Of a stretch of DNA of 64,000 bases, positions 60,768 to 64,000 are shown one piece after another. The stretch lies in assembly GCA_021835845.1 (NCBI GenBank), contig JAKBJU010000006.1, forward strand, positions 59,706 through 123,705. Reading direction: 5' to 3'. Below the pieces are notes generated by a model. It was not told where the DNA came from. It searched no databases and worked only from the letters and a program-made list of their open reading frames with translations. How positions within the stretch are numbered: position 1 is the stretch's first letter; every line of letters begins with the position of its first letter. Position numbers and translations under genes: made by a program. Source of the stretch: Pseudomonadota bacterium. Its GTDB lineage: Bacteria > Pseudomonadota > Gammaproteobacteria > Burkholderiales > JABEVD01.

Positions 60768-61450
60768 AGCGCTGGATCGAGCGCCTGCTCGCGCTCGGAA
60801 TCCTCTCGATCCTCTTCTACCAGGCATGGCTCTTCGCCCATGTCTGGTACTGGGTGGAGCACAACCCGGATTCCACCGCATTCATGGAGGCTCGTCTCGC
60901 CGAGATGAGGAAAACCGATCCTGATGCCCGTATCGTCCACCAGTGGGTGCCCTACAGCCGCATCTCGAACAACCTGAAGCGCGCGCTGATCGCAGCCGAG
61001 GACGCCAAGTTCCTCGACCACGAGGGATTCGACTGGGAAGGGATACAGAAGGCCTACGAGAAGGACTTGAAGAAGGGCAGGATCGTCGCGGGAGGATCGA
61101 CCATCAGCCAGCAGCTCGCCAAGAATCTCTTTCTTTCCGGGAAGCGATCTCCCTGGCGCAAGGGGGAGGAGAGCGTCATCACCGTCATGATCGAGCACAC
61201 CATGAGCAAACGGAGGATACTGGAACTCTATCTCAACAGCATCGAGTGGGGAAACGGCATTTTCGGGGCGGAAGCCGCAGCCAGGCATTATTACGGGATC
61301 GATGCGGCGAACCTTTCAGCCTTCCAGGCTGCGCGGCTCGCCGCCATGGTGCCCAATCCCCGCTATTACGATGCGCATCGCAATGCCGGCTGGCTCTCGA
61401 AAAAAACCGGCATCCTGCTCGGGCGCATGAATTCAGCGCAAATTCCGTAG
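60764..61450 (+). CDS. mtgA: Monofunctional peptidoglycan glycosyltransferase
   Basis: 228 residues from the ATG overlapping the aroE stop; the track's start is 67 codons earlier in the wrong frame for aroE. One N-terminal membrane helix, then the GT51 motifs AEDAKFLDHEGFDW (catalytic Glu) and GGSTISQQLAKNLFLS. Polymerises lipid II without a transpeptidase domain. Its end overlaps slmA by 18 bp, tail to tail. Confidence 0.93.
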   Translation: MKRWIERLLALGILSILFYQAWLFAHVWYWVEHNPDSTAFMEARLAEMRKTDPDARIVHQWVPYSRISNNLKRALIAAEDAKFLDHEGFDWEGIQKAYEKDLKKGRIVAGGSTISQQLAKNLFLSGKRSPWRKGEESVITVMIEHTMSKRRILELYLNSIEWGNGIFGAEAAARHYYGIDAANLSAFQAARLAAMVPNPRYYDAHRNAGWLSKKTGILLGRMNSAQIP

Positions 61451-62005
61451 CACCTCGTTCCAGGATTCCAGCGGGTCGCGCCTGAATCCGCTCTTGGCGA
61501 ACTGGTGCCAGCGCCCGACCACGAAGCACATCAGGATATTGGCCTGCACCGCTTCATCCCGTCCTCCAGGCAGTTCCCCCTGGGTCACCGCGAAGCGCAG
61601 CGACTGCTTCAGGGTCGCCTCAAGCCTGTCGTGAAGCTGGTTGATCCTGCCCTGCAGCCGCTCGTTCTCGTTGACGAGCGCATCCCCTATCAGGACCCGG
61701 GTCATGCCGGGGTTCTTCTTGGAAAAACCGAGAAGCAGGGAAAGGACGGCCTCGATCTGCTTCAGTCCGCTCTGGTCCTCGGCGGAAATCTTGTTGATGA
61801 TGCCGAAAAGGGTCTGTTCGATGAATTCGATGAGTCCCTCGAACATTTGCGCCTTGCTGGCGAAATGCCGGTAGAGCGCGGCTTCGGAAACATCGAGCCT
61901 TGCCGCGAGGGATGCGGTGGTGATCTTCTCCCCGCTCGGCTGCTGCAGCATTTGCGCCAGGGTTTGCAGGATTTGCAGCTTTCTTTCGCCTGTTTTTGCC
62001 GACAT
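61433..62005 (-). CDS. slmA: Nucleoid occlusion factor SlmA (TetR family)
   Basis: 190 residues. The TetR-type HTH ITTASLAARLDVSEAALYRH spans about 28-47, and the C-terminal body LRFAVTQGELPGG...WHQFAKSGFRRDP matches SlmA. It blocks FtsZ assembly over DNA. Position next to argB and the pyrimidine nucleotidase gene is typical for Betaproteobacteria. Confidence 0.9.
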   Translation of the reverse strand: MSAKTGERKLQILQTLAQMLQQPSGEKITTASLAARLDVSEAALYRHFASKAQMFEGLIEFIEQTLFGIINKISAEDQSGLKQIEAVLSLLLGFSKKNPGMTRVLIGDALVNENERLQGRINQLHDRLEATLKQSLRFAVTQGELPGGRDEAVQANILMCFVVGRWHQFAKSGFRRDPLESWNEVLRNLR

Positions 62006-62013
62006 TTTTTCCT

Positions 62014-62651
62014 CTAGTGGGTTAACCGTCTTCTCGAAAGCGCCCTGATCGACGAAACAGCCATGTCGACATAGGGCGGGCGCCGGGAACAGGAAGTCAC
62101 CCAGACCGTCTTCATCCCCAGCTTCTTGGCCGTCCTGAGATTCTCCAGCACATCCTCGACCATGACGAAGCGGGCGGGATCGATCCCCATTTTCCTGAAA
62201 ATCCTGAAGAATCCGTAGGATTCCGGCTTGGGCCGGTATTTAGAATGCTCTATCGAATACACCCCGTCGAACAGGTCAAGAATCCCGAGAATCTTCAGCA
62301 CATCCCGCGCATAATGCAATGGCGCGTTGGAAAAGACAATCTTTCTCCCGGGAATGGCGCGCAGCGCATGCCTCAGTTGCGGCTCGCGCACCACCATTTT
62401 CGAAAGCTCGGGAAACCGGTGCGTGTGCTCCAGAAAATGCCCGGGCCTGGTGCCGTGGTGGTGCATCATGCCGGAAAGCGTCGCGCCGTAATTTTCCCAG
62501 TAGTGCCGCCGCAGCCTGTCGGCCTCGTCATGCTCGAGATCCAGATGCGTCTTCAGGTATTGCGTCATGCTCCTGTTGATGTGGGGAAAGATGTGCGGGT
62601 TCGCGTCGTGCAGCGTGTTGTCGAGGTCGAATACCCAGATTCTCCCGGCCA

Positions 62652-62652
<1 letters not shown>
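62014..62652 (-). CDS. Pyrimidine 5'-nucleotidase (HAD family)
   Basis: 212 residues from the ATG at 62652, which overlaps the argB stop (TGATG); the track's 563-aa ORF merges it with an out-of-frame read of argB. HAD motifs: VFDLDNTLHDA (I), IVFSNAP (II), KYRPKPESYGF (III) and FVMVEDVLENL (IV). A helical cap follows motif I. It removes phosphate from pyrimidine nucleotides such as UMP or CMP; the exact substrate is inferred from the family. Confidence 0.88.
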
Positions 62653-63789
<1,137 letters not shown>

Positions 63790-64000
63790 TCATGCGGCAT
63801 ACTGGACGCGGGGATCCTGGAAATAAGATTTCACCCGATCGGGGTTGGCTTCGATAAACATCATGTGATCGTAGGCAGCGGCCTGTAGTTTTGCTTTTGT
63901 GCGGACGGGCACCTTGCTGCCGATGGCCTGCTTCAGGTCGGCATTGAGCCGTTCGTCCGGGTTGAGTTCTGGGCTGTAGCTGGGCAGGTAAAAGACCTCG
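63790..64000 (-). mobile_element. IS630-family transposase, C-terminal part (runs off window)
   Basis: Read directly from the reverse strand; the track lacks it because it crosses the edge. It starts inside the gene with EVFYLPSYSPELNPDERLN, the conserved YSPELNPxE block that holds the final glutamate of the DDE triad in IS630 transposases, and ends VKSYFQDPRVQYAA before a TGA. About 69 codons are visible. The left inverted repeat of the element could not be fixed. Confidence 0.9.

Overview
The window looks like the chromosome of a GC-rich betaproteobacterium, most likely a sulfur- or iron-oxidising lineage of the Nitrosomonadales (Gallionellaceae, Sulfuricellaceae or Thiobacillaceae type). 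The pointers are a sat-aprM-aprB-aprA cluster for oxidation of sulfite to sulfate via APS, a cyanophycin locus with two synthetases plus the ABC transporter and DUF1854 partner, an orphan DUF934 gene, and housekeeping neighbourhoods (tyrS-dapF-DUF484-xerC, M23 peptidase-anmK-erpA, waaC-waaA). The lineage is inferred from gene content only; no search was run.

Layout. 1-5.4 kb: an edge-truncated sterol-desaturase-type hydroxylase, SrkA kinase, gamma-glutamyltransferase and an HDOD-REC-GGDEF signalling protein. 5.4-9.1 kb: DUF934, a 56-aa orphan, a HIT protein, and a small accessory-looking cluster (DUF4279, TPR, SlyD-like, NTF2-like?). 9.18-9.45 kb: a 273-bp MITE-like element touching the aprA stop codon. 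9.45-13.96 kb: sat-aprMBA. 14-20 kb: DMT exporter with divergent LysR regulator, fumC flanked by a 32-aa membrane microprotein and a 110-aa coupled gene, then waaC-waaA. 20-27.8 kb: cphA and cphA' divergent from an ABC exporter and DUF1854. 27.8-29 kb: a membrane diguanylate cyclase.

29.05-48.64 kb is read as one integrated island of about 19.6 kb in a tRNA-Met(CAT) gene. A P4-type tyrosine integrase lies next to the tRNA. At the far end there is a degenerate copy of the tRNA 3' part followed by an orphan terminator, and both ends carry ATACCCCC repeats. The cargo is AlpA and a replication-relaxation-like protein, two HTH regulators, a NucS-like nuclease cassette, a roughly 0.5-kb array of GC hairpins with no gene, an unknown 388-aa protein, a CzcCBA-like HME-RND efflux operon with a palindromic operator, and a complete ABC-three-component (ABC-3C) conflict system. 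The ABC-3C operon and the hairpin array are the best candidates for undescribed biology.

48.8-63.5 kb returns to core genes: a UbiH-type monooxygenase, DsbC, xerC-DUF484-dapF-tyrS, M23 peptidase, anmK, erpA, an RNB ribonuclease, TonB-like, aroE, mtgA, slmA, pyrimidine 5'-nucleotidase and argB. The window ends inside an IS630-family transposase. Several genes here are missing from the ORF track because they run off an edge or are shorter than 60 codons; they were read directly from the sequence.
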